From NCBI GenBank assembly GCA_002344135.1, contig DDTO01000002.1:112794-176793 (forward strand): a stretch of 64,000 nucleotides of DNA. The letters run 5' to 3'. The notes beneath the pieces are model-generated. The model did not search any database and had not been told where the DNA came from. It was given only the letters and a program-made list of their open reading frames with translations. Positions 32,247 to 40,375 of the stretch are shown here, one piece after another. Source of the DNA: Chthonomonas sp. UBA2362. GTDB taxonomy: Bacteria; Armatimonadota; Fimbriimonadia; Fimbriimonadales; Fimbriimonadaceae. The translations under genes were made by a program, and so were the position numbers. Numbering within the stretch: the first letter of the stretch is position 1; every line of letters begins with the position of its first letter.

Positions 32247-33887
32247 CTAGAGTGCCGGGCGCTGCCGACAGAACTTGGTTTTCTCCTGAAGCAGATGCGC
32301 CGCGCCGATTAGTTTGGCCTCCTCCCAGGGGTGTGCCCAGATCGAGCAGCCGACGTAGGTCCCGTCGGGGCGGACCTCGAACGGGACGTGGATCTGGGGA
32401 TGGCCGGTAAGGTTGGTCTGGTAGATCATCGGGCCGCCGTTGCCGGGCGCGACGATAAGGTCGAAGGGCTCGAAGGCGGCGCGGTACTGTTCGATCAGAT
32501 GCGTTCGGACGCGCTCCGCGAGGGCGTAATCCACGGCAGAAACGAACCGGGCGGCGCGGAAGATCTGGGGCCACTCGTTTTCCACCACGAGGGAGAGCCG
32601 TCCATCGCGCGTGATCGCGTCGAACATCGAGGCCGCCTCGACGGTGAGAATCGCGCTGAGACCGGGGATCGCCCGCGGTGGACGGAACTCGCTGACCGTC
32701 GCCCCGAGGTCGGCCAAAGCGCGGACGTAAGACGCCTGCAGGTCGCCCATGACACCGACCCGCCAGCCCTCCAGGTGGCGCGGAGTTCGGTAGAAGAACG
32801 GTCGATCGACCGAGCAGACGTCACGCGAGTCCCTGCCGAGCAGAGCGGCCAGGACGAGGGCGGCATCCTCAGCCGTGCGACAGATTGGCCCGACCTTATC
32901 CATGCTCCAGCAAAGGCACATGGCTCCGTAGCGGCTAACGCTGCCGAAGGTCGGCCTGAGGCCGGTCACCCGGCATCGCTGGGACGGGCTCATGATCGAG
33001 CCGCTCGTCTCGGTGCCGATCGCGAAGGCGACGAGCCCGGCCGCCATCGCGGAGGCCGATCCGGCGCTGGAGCCGCTCGAGCCCTCGGTGGTGCGCCAAG
33101 GATTCTTGGTCCGGCCGCCGAACCAGTTGTCGTTCATCGCCAATGCGCCGAGGCTGAGTTTGGCCAGGCATACGGCTCCGGCTTCGGTAAGCTTATCGAA
33201 GACCGCGCAGTTCTCGTCGACGACCTGCCCCTTGAAGGCGGCAGTACCCCACTGGGTCGGGTAGCCTCGAACCGCGAAGAGGTCCTTGATACCGTACGGG
33301 ATGCCGTGGAGGGGGCCCCGGATTTTACCGGTGGCGATCTCGCGATCGGCTTGGCCGGCCTGCCTAAAGGCGAGTTCCTCGGTAAGGGTCACCACGCACA
33401 AGAGCTTCGGGTCGAACCGCCGCATACGGTCAAAGTAGATGCTGGTGAGCTCGGTCGACGTAATCTGCCGGGTGCGGAGGAGGTGGCCCAACTCGTTGAC
33501 GGTGAGGAAGGCGATGTCCTCGTCGGTCTTCGGACGTGCGGGGGCAACACGTGCCACTCGCACGTCGACGCGAGGAGGGCCGAGCGACTCGCAACCAAGC
33601 GCGCGAAAGATCGTGGGTGGAACCAGCCCATAGTCCTGCCCGATCTTGCTGAGCTCGGCGAACTCCGACCGATCCCCGGCGATATCGCGGCGGACGCGTT
33701 CGAGTTCCTCGTCCGTAAAGGTGAGCCCAGCCACGCGAGCAAACCCACGAAGGTCGGCGATCGTGAGTTCGCCGGGCTGCAATGGTGGCGGGTTCTGGGC
33801 GAACGACGATCTGCTTCCTGCCGCCATCGCGCCGAAGACCAGCGTCTTCAGAAAGTCTGCCCGGCTCATCATCGATTGCTTAGCCAT
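32247..33887 (-). CDS. Amidase-signature family hydrolase
   Basis: 546 residues. The amidase Ser-cisSer-Lys triad is visible: Lys in LHGIPYGIKDLFAVRGYPT, the Gly/Ser-rich stretch TTEGSSGSSAGSASAMAAGL with the cis-Ser, and the nucleophile region AIGTETSGSIMSPSQRC. It begins with SRADFLKTLVFGAMAAGSRSSFA, a Tat-like export signal with only one of the twin arginines. Compared with GatA it has an extra N-terminal helical region (about residues 35-135), and no gatB or gatC is near. It is probably a secreted or periplasmic amide hydrolase of unknown substrate. CAGAAT is 5 nt before the ATG. Confidence 0.85.
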   Translation of the reverse strand: MAKQSMMSRADFLKTLVFGAMAAGSRSSFAQNPPPLQPGELTIADLRGFARVAGLTFTDEELERVRRDIAGDRSEFAELSKIGQDYGLVPPTIFRALGCESLGPPRVDVRVARVAPARPKTDEDIAFLTVNELGHLLRTRQITSTELTSIYFDRMRRFDPKLLCVVTLTEELAFRQAGQADREIATGKIRGPLHGIPYGIKDLFAVRGYPTQWGTAAFKGQVVDENCAVFDKLTEAGAVCLAKLSLGALAMNDNWFGGRTKNPWRTTEGSSGSSAGSASAMAAGLVAFAIGTETSGSIMSPSQRCRVTGLRPTFGSVSRYGAMCLCWSMDKVGPICRTAEDAALVLAALLGRDSRDVCSVDRPFFYRTPRHLEGWRVGVMGDLQASYVRALADLGATVSEFRPPRAIPGLSAILTVEAASMFDAITRDGRLSLVVENEWPQIFRAARFVSAVDYALAERVRTHLIEQYRAAFEPFDLIVAPGNGGPMIYQTNLTGHPQIHVPFEVRPDGTYVGCSIWAHPWEEAKLIGAAHLLQEKTKFCRQRPAL

Positions 33888-33906
33888 GGCCGATTCTGAC
33901 CTAGGA

Positions 33907-34452
33907 TTACTTCTTCGGCGCTCTGTGCTCGCCTTCGTCCCGCGATCGGACGATCCAGTGGAACCCGAGGAGGATGGCCGCGAAGGTGATGCAAGTGTCC
34001 GCCCAATTGAAGACCGGGAACTCGATGGCGGCGATGTAGAACATGTCGGTCACGCGACCCAGCCACAGCCGATCGACGAGGTTGCCGATCGCGCCGGCGG
34101 CGAGCATAGCCAGAGAGAAGTGGACGAACCGACCCTCTTTGGGATGCCTCCACGAGTACCAGCCGCTGCCGATGGCGATGACGAGGGCGATCGGCGCGAA
34201 GAGCACGCCGGCCCCCTTGAAGAGCCCGAAGGCGATGCCCTCGTTGTAGGTAAGTGTCAGTTCGAATACGTTGGGCCAGAGCGCGAGTCTCTCACTCGGA
34301 CGGAACTCGGCTCGGGCCCATGCCTTGCTGGCCTGGTCGATGCCGAGCATCAGCGCGAAGATCACCAGATAGAGCGGAAAACCCGGTCGGACGGCGGTCG
34401 TTTGCGGAGCGGCGACCTCGGCGCCCGCGGCCAGGGTGTCGGACTCGGTCAA
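33907..34452 (-). CDS. lspA: Lipoprotein signal peptidase (signal peptidase II)
   Basis: 181 residues including an N-terminal extension of about 25 residues before the first membrane segment. It starts at a TTG overlapping the ileS stop (TTGA). Four membrane segments are present. The catalytic aspartates are Asp127 in AGAIGNLVDRLWLGRVTDMF and Asp152 in FPVFNWADTCITF. LTLTYNEGIAFGLF matches the conserved N-G-A/I-F region. It cleaves prolipoprotein signal peptides at the lipobox, as needed by the LivK and GGNN lipoproteins in this window. ileS-lspA adjacency is common in bacteria. Confidence 0.95.
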   Translation of the reverse strand: MTESDTLAAGAEVAAPQTTAVRPGFPLYLVIFALMLGIDQASKAWARAEFRPSERLALWPNVFELTLTYNEGIAFGLFKGAGVLFAPIALVIAIGSGWYSWRHPKEGRFVHFSLAMLAAGAIGNLVDRLWLGRVTDMFYIAAIEFPVFNWADTCITFAAILLGFHWIVRSRDEGEHRAPKK

Positions 34453-37211
34453 CGGCCGATCACCTTTCGACACCGCTCGCAGAGCGGCGTCTCGTCGACG
34501 AGAACGACATCGGGCCGTCGCAAGCGACAGCGCTCGCATTTGATGAACTCGCTCTCGCGGAAAACCGGAGTGCTCGTTCCCTCGCCGATCTCGATCCAAG
34601 AGAACTTCAGAAGATTAGGCAGTTCTTCGCCGAAGCCGCGCAAGAGTTCAGCCAGGCCCGGATCGACCCGAACGGAAACGATGACCTCCTGCGAGTCCTT
34701 GACAGCCGACTCGACCTTCCACTTCTCGAACTCGGCGAAGACTTCGGAGCGGAACTCGATAACGGCGGCGAACCGCGCCTGGGGCTGGTTGCCCTCGATG
34801 GCGTCGAGGCGGTCCTCGCTCGGCATGGCCAGAACCTCGAGGTGGACGCTCGGCAACCGATCGGGGTTGGGGATCCGCTCGTAGACCTCCTCCGCGGTGT
34901 GGGGGATGATCGGCGCAGAGAGCAGGACCAATCGAGTCAGAACGCGGTGGCAAGCGGCCTGGGCCGAGCGGCGGCTGGGCCAGTCCTTGCCGTCGCAGTA
35001 CATCCGGTCCTTGATCGCGTCCAAGTAGAACGCGCTCAGTTGCTTCTTGCAGAAATTCACGATCGCCGACGAGACCCCGACGAAGTCGTATCGAAGATAG
35101 CGATCGAGGCAATCGGCGACCAGCAAGTCGCCCTGCTCGACGACCCACCGGTCGATTTCCTGATCGGGCTCGGCCTCGTCGTAGCCTTCGAGGTTGGCCA
35201 GGAGGAACCGCATCGTGTTGCGGATGACTCGGTAGCTTTCGCCGGATTGCTTGAGGATGTTCTCGCTGCAGGCGACGTCGTTGGTGTAATCGACGCTGGC
35301 GCACCAGAGCCGCAGAATGTCGGCTCCGAATTGGGAGCACACCGCCTCCGGATCGAGCGCGTTCATGAGGCGCTTGGACATCTTGCGGCCCTCCTCGTCG
35401 AGCAGGAAACCGTGCGTGAGGACCGCCTTGTACGGAGCGGAACCGCGACAGGCGGTACCGATAATGAGCGACGTGTTGAACCAGCCTCGATGCTGATCGG
35501 ACCCTTCGAGATAGAGATCGGCGGGCCAAGGCTGCTTCCAGGCGGGCTCTACCTCACCCTCGAGGACATTGAGCGACGTCGAGCCGCTGTCGAACCAGAC
35601 GTCGAAGACATCGTCCTGTTTGCTAAAAGCTGTCTCGCCGGTCTCGGGGTGGACATACCCCGTTGGCAGGAGTTCCTCGACCGGCCGGGTGAACCAAGCG
35701 ATCGAGCCCTCGGACTCAACGATGCCGGCCACGTGCTCGATCACGGTGGGATCCAGCACCGGCTGGCCGCTCTGCATTCCGTAGAAGACCGGAATACCCA
35801 CACCCCAAGGCCGCTGACGTGAAATGCACCAATCGGGGCGGTGGGCGACCATCGCCCGAATCCGGCCTTCGCCGCTGGCGGGAATCCAGTCGACACCGTC
35901 GATCTCTTCCAGCATCTTCTGGCGAAGATCGAGGTGGTCGATGGCGATGAACCACTGCTCGGTCGCGCGGAAGATGACTGGCTTTCCGTCCCGCTCAGAG
36001 TAGGGGTAGCTGTGCTTATACTCGGAGGCGGCGAGCAAGGTGCCGATCTCTTGAAGGCGAGCGATCACGGCATCGTCGCATTCGCGGTAGGTCAGCCCGG
36101 CGAACTCGCCCGCCTCGTCCGTCATCCGCCCAGTCTCGTCGACCGGGCAGAGGATCGGCAATCCATAGCGCAGACCCGTGTAGAAGTCGTCCCGTCCGTG
36201 GCCGGGTGCGGTGTGGACGACGCCGGTGCCGTCTTCGGTCGTGACGTACTCGGCCATCACCGCGATTGAATTCCGCTCGAAGATCGGGTGCCGAAAGATG
36301 CTGCCCTCGAACGAGGCCCCGAGCAGCACCTCGACCACCTCGTACGCCTCGAAGCCGCAGGCTTGCATGGTCGCCTCGACCCGCTCGTTCAGGACGACAT
36401 AGTGGTCGGTGCCGACCCGGACGACCGCATACTCGAGCGCTGGGTGGAAGGCGACGGCGAGGTTGGCGGGGATCGTCCACGGCGTGGTCGTCCAGATGAT
36501 CGTCCATACGTTGTCGAAGGGCTTCGACCAGCCGTTGCCGTCTTCGGCGAGCGGGAACCGGACGAAAATCGATTGGCTGGTGTGGTCTTGGTAGACGATT
36601 TCGGTGTCGGCGAGTGCGGTCCGAGCGGTGGGGCTCCAGAGCACCGGTCGCAGACCGCGATAGACATAGCCTTCGCCGACGAGCCGTTTGAACACGCGGA
36701 TGATCCCTGCCTCGTACTTGAAGTCCATCGTCGAGTAGGGTCGCTCCCACAGGCCGAGCACGCCCAGCCGACGGAACTGGCGAGACTGGACTTCGATGAA
36801 CTTCTCGGCGTGCTCGCGACAAGCCTTCAAGAGGGTCACGAGGTCGGGTTTCTCACCCTTTTCATGGAACTCCCTGGTCACCGCCAGTTCGATTGGCAGC
36901 CCGTGGTTGTCGTACCCGGGGACGTAGGGCGCGCGATAGCCCATGAGCGTGCGTGACTTTACGACGAAGTCCTTGAGGACCTTGTTGAGGGCGGTCCCGA
37001 TGTGGATCGGACTGTTCGTGTACGGCGGCCCGTCATGGAGAACGAAGACCGGAGCATCCTTGCGGGTTTCTTGGATGAGATGATACAGCCGCATCTCGTC
37101 CCATCGCGCCTGAATCTGCGGCTCTCGGCTCGGCAGGTCGGCCCTCATCGGAATGGTGAAGTCCGCGTCGGGCAGGTTGAGAGTGCTTTTGAGGTCCAGC
37201 TTCAGGTCCAT
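34449..37211 (-). CDS. ileS: Isoleucyl-tRNA synthetase
   Basis: 920 residues, the standard size of bacterial-type IleRS. The class I motifs are HDGPPYTNSPIHIGTALNKV (HIGH at PIHIGTA) and DEEGRKMSKRLMNAL (KMSKR). The editing domain lies between (WTTTPWTIPANLAVAFHPAL). The C-terminal zinc finger is CERCRLRRPDVVLVDETPLC...C. The gene is translationally coupled to lspA. TACACT is 13 nt before the ATG. The upstream gap of 282 bp is filled by palindromic repeats. Confidence 0.97.
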   Translation of the reverse strand: MDLKLDLKSTLNLPDADFTIPMRADLPSREPQIQARWDEMRLYHLIQETRKDAPVFVLHDGPPYTNSPIHIGTALNKVLKDFVVKSRTLMGYRAPYVPGYDNHGLPIELAVTREFHEKGEKPDLVTLLKACREHAEKFIEVQSRQFRRLGVLGLWERPYSTMDFKYEAGIIRVFKRLVGEGYVYRGLRPVLWSPTARTALADTEIVYQDHTSQSIFVRFPLAEDGNGWSKPFDNVWTIIWTTTPWTIPANLAVAFHPALEYAVVRVGTDHYVVLNERVEATMQACGFEAYEVVEVLLGASFEGSIFRHPIFERNSIAVMAEYVTTEDGTGVVHTAPGHGRDDFYTGLRYGLPILCPVDETGRMTDEAGEFAGLTYRECDDAVIARLQEIGTLLAASEYKHSYPYSERDGKPVIFRATEQWFIAIDHLDLRQKMLEEIDGVDWIPASGEGRIRAMVAHRPDWCISRQRPWGVGIPVFYGMQSGQPVLDPTVIEHVAGIVESEGSIAWFTRPVEELLPTGYVHPETGETAFSKQDDVFDVWFDSGSTSLNVLEGEVEPAWKQPWPADLYLEGSDQHRGWFNTSLIIGTACRGSAPYKAVLTHGFLLDEEGRKMSKRLMNALDPEAVCSQFGADILRLWCASVDYTNDVACSENILKQSGESYRVIRNTMRFLLANLEGYDEAEPDQEIDRWVVEQGDLLVADCLDRYLRYDFVGVSSAIVNFCKKQLSAFYLDAIKDRMYCDGKDWPSRRSAQAACHRVLTRLVLLSAPIIPHTAEEVYERIPNPDRLPSVHLEVLAMPSEDRLDAIEGNQPQARFAAVIEFRSEVFAEFEKWKVESAVKDSQEVIVSVRVDPGLAELLRGFGEELPNLLKFSWIEIGEGTSTPVFRESEFIKCERCRLRRPDVVLVDETPLCERCRKVIGR

Positions 37212-37277
37212 GGGGGGAACTCAGAGTGTACCGCGCAGGTGGCGGCATTCACGAGGGCGCGGAGGACCGTATGAGTA

Positions 37278-37492
37278 GCGACCCCGCAGGGGTCGAAGAC
37301 GCACTAGCCCGGAGTCAGAGACCCCGGGCACGGGGAGCCGCCGGATGAACCGACTGCGCAGGGGTCGCACAATCCTGACCACCCAAAACGAGCAGCGGGA
37401 GCCGATCCCGAAGGGATCACACACACCCTGTAGCCCGGGGTCGCAGACCCCGGGATCGGGGAACCGCGGAGTCACCGACCCCGCAGGGGTCG
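37278..37492. repeat. REP-like palindromic array, left of the transposase
   Basis: Successive palindromes: GACCCCGCAGGGGTC near 37280, a CCCGG...CCGGG pair near 37308-37327, GATCCCGAAGGGATC near 37404, CCCGGGGTCGCAGACCCCGGG-like at 37435-37454, and again GACCCCGCAGGGGTC near 37477-37491, ending at the transposase stop. The asymmetric spacer (GCAGA here, TCTGC on the right side) shows that this array is inverted relative to the one at 37952-38295. Confidence 0.75.
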
Positions 37493-37493
37493 C

Positions 37494-37945
37494 TTAATCC
37501 CGTTTCAGCTCGAAGAACCGCTCATCGATATCGATTCCTTCCTCGGTCAGCAATGCCCGCAACTCCGCTGCGGACGACAGCTTTCGATGATGCTCTTCTT
37601 GATGAGCGATGTATCGGATCATCGGGGGGATCCGGTCCGAACAAACGGAGAAGGCCGCGTACCCGGTCTGCCAAGCAAAGCGGGGGTCATGCTGATTAGC
37701 CCAGGCCGAGGCGGCCTTCTTCACTTCGCGAACCAAGTCGGATACCGACTGATGGGAGCGGATTCGGGCCAAGAAGTGCACATGTCCATTGTGCCGCCGA
37801 CGATAACCGCCTCGGCGCCCAGTCCGCTCAGGGTCCCGGCGATGTAGGCGTGGAGATCCTGCCGCCATGCGTCGGCGATTTTCGGCATGCGGCCGCGCGT
37901 TGCAAACACGACGTGAATCGCAAGGTTGATGTACGTCGCGGACAC
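37494..37945 (-). pseudogene. Broken IS200-like (Y1) transposase / RAYT-type
   Basis: The 5' part, from a GTG at 37945, reads VSATYINLAIHVVFATRGRM and ends in VIVGGTMD. The 3' part continues in another frame from HVHFLARIRSHQSVSDLVRE through AWQTGYAAFSVCSD and MIRYIAHQEEHHRKL to the stop at 37494. Joined, they give about 150 residues, the full size of transposase IS200-like (PF01797) proteins, with HUH motif HVH and catalytic Tyr in RYIAHQ. A single missing base at 37784/37785, right before HVH, breaks the frame; no slippery sequence is seen. It is flanked by REP-like palindromes, as RAYT transposases are. A sequencing error is possible. Confidence 0.82.
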
Positions 37946-37951
37946 CGATGT

Positions 37952-38295
37952 GGATTGTCGCACCCCTCCGGGGTGCGTTCCTTGACGTCCTTCTTCCCGG
38001 GGTCTGCGACCCCGGGCTATCGGATGTACGATCCCTTCGGGATCTGTTGCCGACGCTCCGTCGGGGTCGTCCGGATCGTGGCACCCCTCCGGGGTGCGTT
38101 CCTTATCGTCCCCCCTCCCGGGGTCTGCGACCCCGGGAGGGGGGACTATCGCATCTGCGATCCCTTTGGGATCTGGAACTGACGCTCGGCCGGGTCGTCG
38201 GATTGTGGCACCCCTTCGGGGTCTGTTTCCTCTGGGGTTCTCCCTCCCCGACGCCTGCGACCGCGGGGCCATCGGATGCGCGATCAAGAGGGGAT
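37952..38295. repeat. REP-like palindromic array, right of the transposase (three units)
   Basis: Three tandem units start at 37952, 38073 and 38200 (121 and 127 bp apart), each opening with GGATTGTGGCACCCC or a close variant. Each unit contains three palindromes: GCACCCCTCCGGGGTGC, CCCGGGGTC-TGC-GACCCCGGG, and GATCCCTTCGGGATC. The third unit is the most decayed. The array starts 7 bp upstream of the transposase start. Confidence 0.8.
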
Positions 38296-38334
38296 CGCAG
38301 TGGTCACAGAGTCCCATTCTCGACCCCACCTAAG

Positions 38335-38340
38335 TAGAAT
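38335..38340 (+). promoter_or_regulatory. -10-like TAGAAT before the DinB gene
   Basis: TAGAAT, then GCCCCC, then the ATG at 38347. No Shine-Dalgarno sequence fits in the 6-nt gap. The VOC gene at 63065 has the same hexamer at the same distance. Confidence 0.5.
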
Positions 38341-38346
38341 GCCCCC

Positions 38347-38808
38347 ATGCCAACCTTCGACGCCAAAGCCTACGCGACCGCCCAGGTCGAGAACGCCCTC
38401 AAGTTCTACCGTGCCGACCTCGAGGCGATAGCCGAAGAGGATTTCTGCGCATCGCCCGGAGGCTCGGCACGGGCGCCGATCGATTTCACTTACGAGGTCT
38501 CGTTCGTCAACCGCCGACTGGCCGGTCGCTTGCGGGGCGACGAGATGCCGGCGATGCATTTCGAAGGCTGGATGATGGCCCCGGAGGATCACCGGTCGAA
38601 GGCGGCGTCGATCGCCGACTTCGAATCCAGCATGAACGAGGTGCTCGCCGCACTCGGCGACGACGTCCATCGACCGATCGTCACGCCCGACAGGACGACC
38701 ACGGCGATGGAGATGGCGCTCTTCTGCGCCCTCCATGTGATGTATCACGATGCGCAGCTGAATTACTTCCAAGCCCTCAAGGGCGACGACAAAATGCACT
38801 GGGACTAG
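38347..38808 (+). CDS. DinB-like four-helix protein
   Basis: 153 residues, mostly helical. The general pattern fits the DinB/YfiT-like superfamily of putative metal-dependent enzymes: an N-terminal helix (AQVENALKFYRADLEAIAEEDF), a middle HFEGWMM, and a C-terminal FCALHVMYHDAQLNYFQALKGDD with the HxxYHxxQLNY motif. Only the C-terminal His pair is clearly in place. The first metal-ligand His of canonical members is replaced by FTYEVSFVN, so activity is uncertain. The mlaE-like gene starts 3 bp after its stop. Confidence 0.7.
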   Translation: MPTFDAKAYATAQVENALKFYRADLEAIAEEDFCASPGGSARAPIDFTYEVSFVNRRLAGRLRGDEMPAMHFEGWMMAPEDHRSKAASIADFESSMNEVLAALGDDVHRPIVTPDRTTTAMEMALFCALHVMYHDAQLNYFQALKGDDKMHWD

Positions 38809-38811
38809 CGC

Positions 38812-39624
38812 ATGGCCTCGACCGCCGAGATTCCAGCTCGGATACGGCGCAGCCCGACCTTGGCACTGCTGCGCTCGATCTTCGGCGCGTTGGTCGCACT
38901 CCTCACGTTCGTCGGCGAGTGCGCGATCTTGCTCGGCGATTCGGTAAAGCGGCTCTTCACACGCCCTCACGAAACCGGCGAGGTCGTCAACCAGATGGCT
39001 TTCATCGGGGTCATGTCGGTTCCGATCGTGGTGTTGACGACGTTCTTCTCCGGTGCGGTGCTCGCCCAATACAGCGCGGAGATTCTCATTCGGTACGGCG
39101 CCTCGACCCTCGCCGGCGCGACGGTCGGGATGGCCGTCGTTCGCGAAATCGGGCCGGTGCTGGCTGGCATCATGGTGGCGGCGCGGTGTGGATCGGCGAT
39201 GGCCGCGCAGATCGGCAGCATGGCCGTCACCGAGCAGATCGACGCTCTTCGCGCGCTCTCGGTGCCGCCGATTAACTACCTGGTGATTCCGCGCCTCGTC
39301 GCATCGGTGGTTATGCTACCGGTGCTCGCCCTCGTGGGGATGTACAGCGGCATCGTCGGGGGCTACCTCGTCGCAGGTGCGCAGGGCATCCCGGGAGGCA
39401 CGTTCATCCAGTCGATCCAGCAATTCGTGGAACCGGAAGACATCGTGAAGGGGATGTTCAAGACGGTCATCTTCGGTGTGATCGTGGCCGTCACCGCTTG
39501 CCAGCAGGGGCTGAGGACGACCGAAGGCGCGGTCGGTGTGGGACGAGCCACTACGAACAGCGTCGTGATCTCGATGGTGCTGATCTACATGGCCGACTAC
39601 CTGTTGGCGACCATACTTTACTGA
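38812..39624 (+). CDS. MlaE-family ABC transporter permease
   Basis: 270 residues. The motifs LTTFFSGAVLAQYSAEILIRYGA, VVREIGPVLAGIMVAARCGSAMAAQIGSMAVTEQIDALRAL, YLVIPRLVASVVMLPVL and GVIVAVTACQQGLRTTEGAVGVGRATTNSVV define the MlaE permease, which moves phospholipids between the membranes of diderms with MlaF (ATPase) and MlaD (MCE). Neither partner is adjacent here. Five to six membrane segments are seen. It fits with the lipid A genes as further evidence for an outer membrane. Confidence 0.92.
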   Translation: MASTAEIPARIRRSPTLALLRSIFGALVALLTFVGECAILLGDSVKRLFTRPHETGEVVNQMAFIGVMSVPIVVLTTFFSGAVLAQYSAEILIRYGASTLAGATVGMAVVREIGPVLAGIMVAARCGSAMAAQIGSMAVTEQIDALRALSVPPINYLVIPRLVASVVMLPVLALVGMYSGIVGGYLVAGAQGIPGGTFIQSIQQFVEPEDIVKGMFKTVIFGVIVAVTACQQGLRTTEGAVGVGRATTNSVVISMVLIYMADYLLATILY

Positions 39625-39670
39625 ACCTTCTCGCCGAAAACCTGGACTCGGGCTAAGTTCGACCGGTAAA

Positions 39671-40366
39671 GTGGCCGAGTATTTGAGCGTGGCTCGATTG
39701 GTTTGTTCGGTCTTGTTGGCCGGTTGCGTCTGTTTGGGAGGGGCGAGCGAGGGGAACTTCGTTCGCCTTGAACCCTGCGTGACCACCCACCTCGGGCATG
39801 CTCAGCGCCTGCTCTCGGAAGGCCGCCTTCGCGAGGCGAAGGCACATTGCGAAGTCGTTGCCTTTGGGTCTCCGCTGGGGCTGAGGCCACTCGGTTCGAA
39901 GTTCGATTCCATTCTCGAGAGGGCCGCCGGAGTCTGGAACGAATCGCTCGGTTTTCCAGTGTTTCGCATCGGCCGCCGTGGGGAGGCCACCGAGGTGCGC
40001 TTCGAGATGGTGCAGAGCCTCCTTCGGGATGGGCAGCCGATCGCCGGACTTGCCGACTGGCGGCGCGACGTCTGGTATGAACCGACGTGCCGAAGTCGAG
40101 TCGAGGCGCTTATCCGACTGCGTACCACGCAGGAAGACGGGCAGCCGATGCCGCAGGACGCTCTGCTCCAAACCGCGGTCCACGAACTCGGTCACATCCT
40201 CGGGCTCGCCGACTCGGACCAGGGCGTGATGGCGCCACTCGACCCCGCGCGAAGGTTCCAGCCTCCCACACCCGCTGAGATCGAGGCAGTGCAGTCGATC
40301 TTCGCCGATGCGCGGAGGATTGGCGCGATCGCCGACCTTGTCGGCGTACTCAAGTTGCGGAGGTAA
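39671..40366 (+). CDS. Putative secreted zinc metalloprotease (matrixin-like)
   Basis: 231 residues, with a GTG start at 39671 (a TTG at 39683 is also possible) and an N-terminal hydrophobic segment LVCSVLLAGCVCLGGAS that could be a lipoprotein or signal peptide. The active site is TAVHELGHILGLADSDQGVM, i.e. HExxHxxGxxD, followed by a Met about five residues later as in a short Met-turn. The third zinc ligand is Asp in place of the usual His, as known from snapalysin-type enzymes. WNESLGFPVF is the start of the typical core. The substrate is unknown. Confidence 0.7.
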   Translation: MAEYLSVARLVCSVLLAGCVCLGGASEGNFVRLEPCVTTHLGHAQRLLSEGRLREAKAHCEVVAFGSPLGLRPLGSKFDSILERAAGVWNESLGFPVFRIGRRGEATEVRFEMVQSLLRDGQPIAGLADWRRDVWYEPTCRSRVEALIRLRTTQEDGQPMPQDALLQTAVHELGHILGLADSDQGVMAPLDPARRFQPPTPAEIEAVQSIFADARRIGAIADLVGVLKLRR

Positions 40367-40375
40367 ATTCAAGTC

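Noticed and set aside
37784..37785. Programmed -1 frameshift in the transposase
   Set aside because: A -1 shift would restore the frame, but the site has no slippery heptamer and no obvious stimulatory structure right behind it, so a mutation or sequencing error is more likely.
37494..38084. 196-codon and 202-codon overlapping minus frames as two separate genes
   Set aside because: Their protein-like parts are the two halves of one IS200-like transposase joined by a one-base deletion; their upstream parts are palindromic repeat sequence.
40367..40375. SAM or cobalamin riboswitch for the methyltransferase/MTHFR fusion
   Set aside because: The gene starts 9 bp after the metalloprotease stop, leaving no space for a riboswitch.
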